A stretch of DNA of 12,015 nt from JBGSWE01 sp049292975 (GTDB lineage Bacteria > Patescibacteriota > Saccharimonadia > Saccharimonadales > JACDBH01). Of this stretch, positions 12,013 through 12,015 are shown piece after piece (positions within the stretch are counted from its first letter, which is position 1; each line of letters starts with the position of its first letter). The stretch is taken from NCBI GenBank assembly GCA_049292975.1, contig JBATRZ010000013.1, forward strand, positions 1 through 12,015, in the 5' to 3' direction. The notes under the pieces are model-generated. The model was not told the origin of the DNA and ran no database searches. It saw only the letters and a program-made list of their open reading frames with translations. A program made the translations under genes and the position numbers.

Positions 12013-12015
12013 GGC

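Noticed and set aside
1..12015. Alternative genetic code with UGA as glycine, as in some CPR phyla
   Set aside because: All conserved domains are complete under the standard code, with no in-frame UGA at glycine positions. The one long gene ending in UGA has no conserved extension beyond it.

Overview
The window looks like a chromosomal segment of a small-genome bacterium, most likely a Patescibacteria/CPR member near Saccharibacteria (TM7). The reasons are a split transketolase, single short housekeeping genes, divergent Rpe- and RpiB-like enzymes, and a mixture of Shine-Dalgarno-led and apparently SD-less or leaderless genes. This placement is inference from gene style, not from a marker gene. 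The standard code fits: no conserved domain is interrupted by UGA. No rRNA, tRNA, CRISPR array, insertion sequence or phage gene was seen.

Layout. 1-2250 is a protein-folding and thiol-redox block: the 3' part of a membrane-anchored FKBP prolyl isomerase, a NrdH-like glutaredoxin, a 31-codon small ORF, and thioredoxin reductase that starts inside the small ORF's stop codon. 2287-2946 (minus strand) is a glycerophosphodiester phosphodiesterase. A 372-bp divergent region follows, with two foldback structures and a structured ppa leader. 3319-4282 is inorganic pyrophosphatase plus a Nudix hydrolase. 4338-11625 is a central-carbon block: GAPDH, RpiB, a membrane-anchored unknown protein, an Rpe-like epimerase, transketolase N and C halves, an EamA-type transporter and class II fructose-bisphosphate aldolase. 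Together these give most of a non-oxidative pentose phosphate route joined to triose-phosphate glycolysis. An AT-richer three-helix membrane protein closes the window.

The most unusual feature is non-coding. Nearly every long gap (after grx, upstream of GDPD, in the ppa leader, gap-rpiB, rpe-tktN, tktN-tktC, tktC-eamA) is filled by a long imperfect palindrome of 60-126 bp. Several begin exactly at, or within 6 nt of, the upstream stop codon and end just before, or overlapping, the ribosome-binding site of the next gene. Two of them (8564-8664 and 9658-9760) share an identical internal-loop core (11 nt and 18 nt strands), a conserved 5-bp helix and a bulged G. The helices above and below that core differ in sequence but stay paired. 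This is compensatory covariation between two copies and points to a structured RNA (or DNA hairpin) family that I do not recognise. It flanks the second half of the split transketolase on both sides, making it the best candidate in the window for an undescribed regulatory or mobile element.
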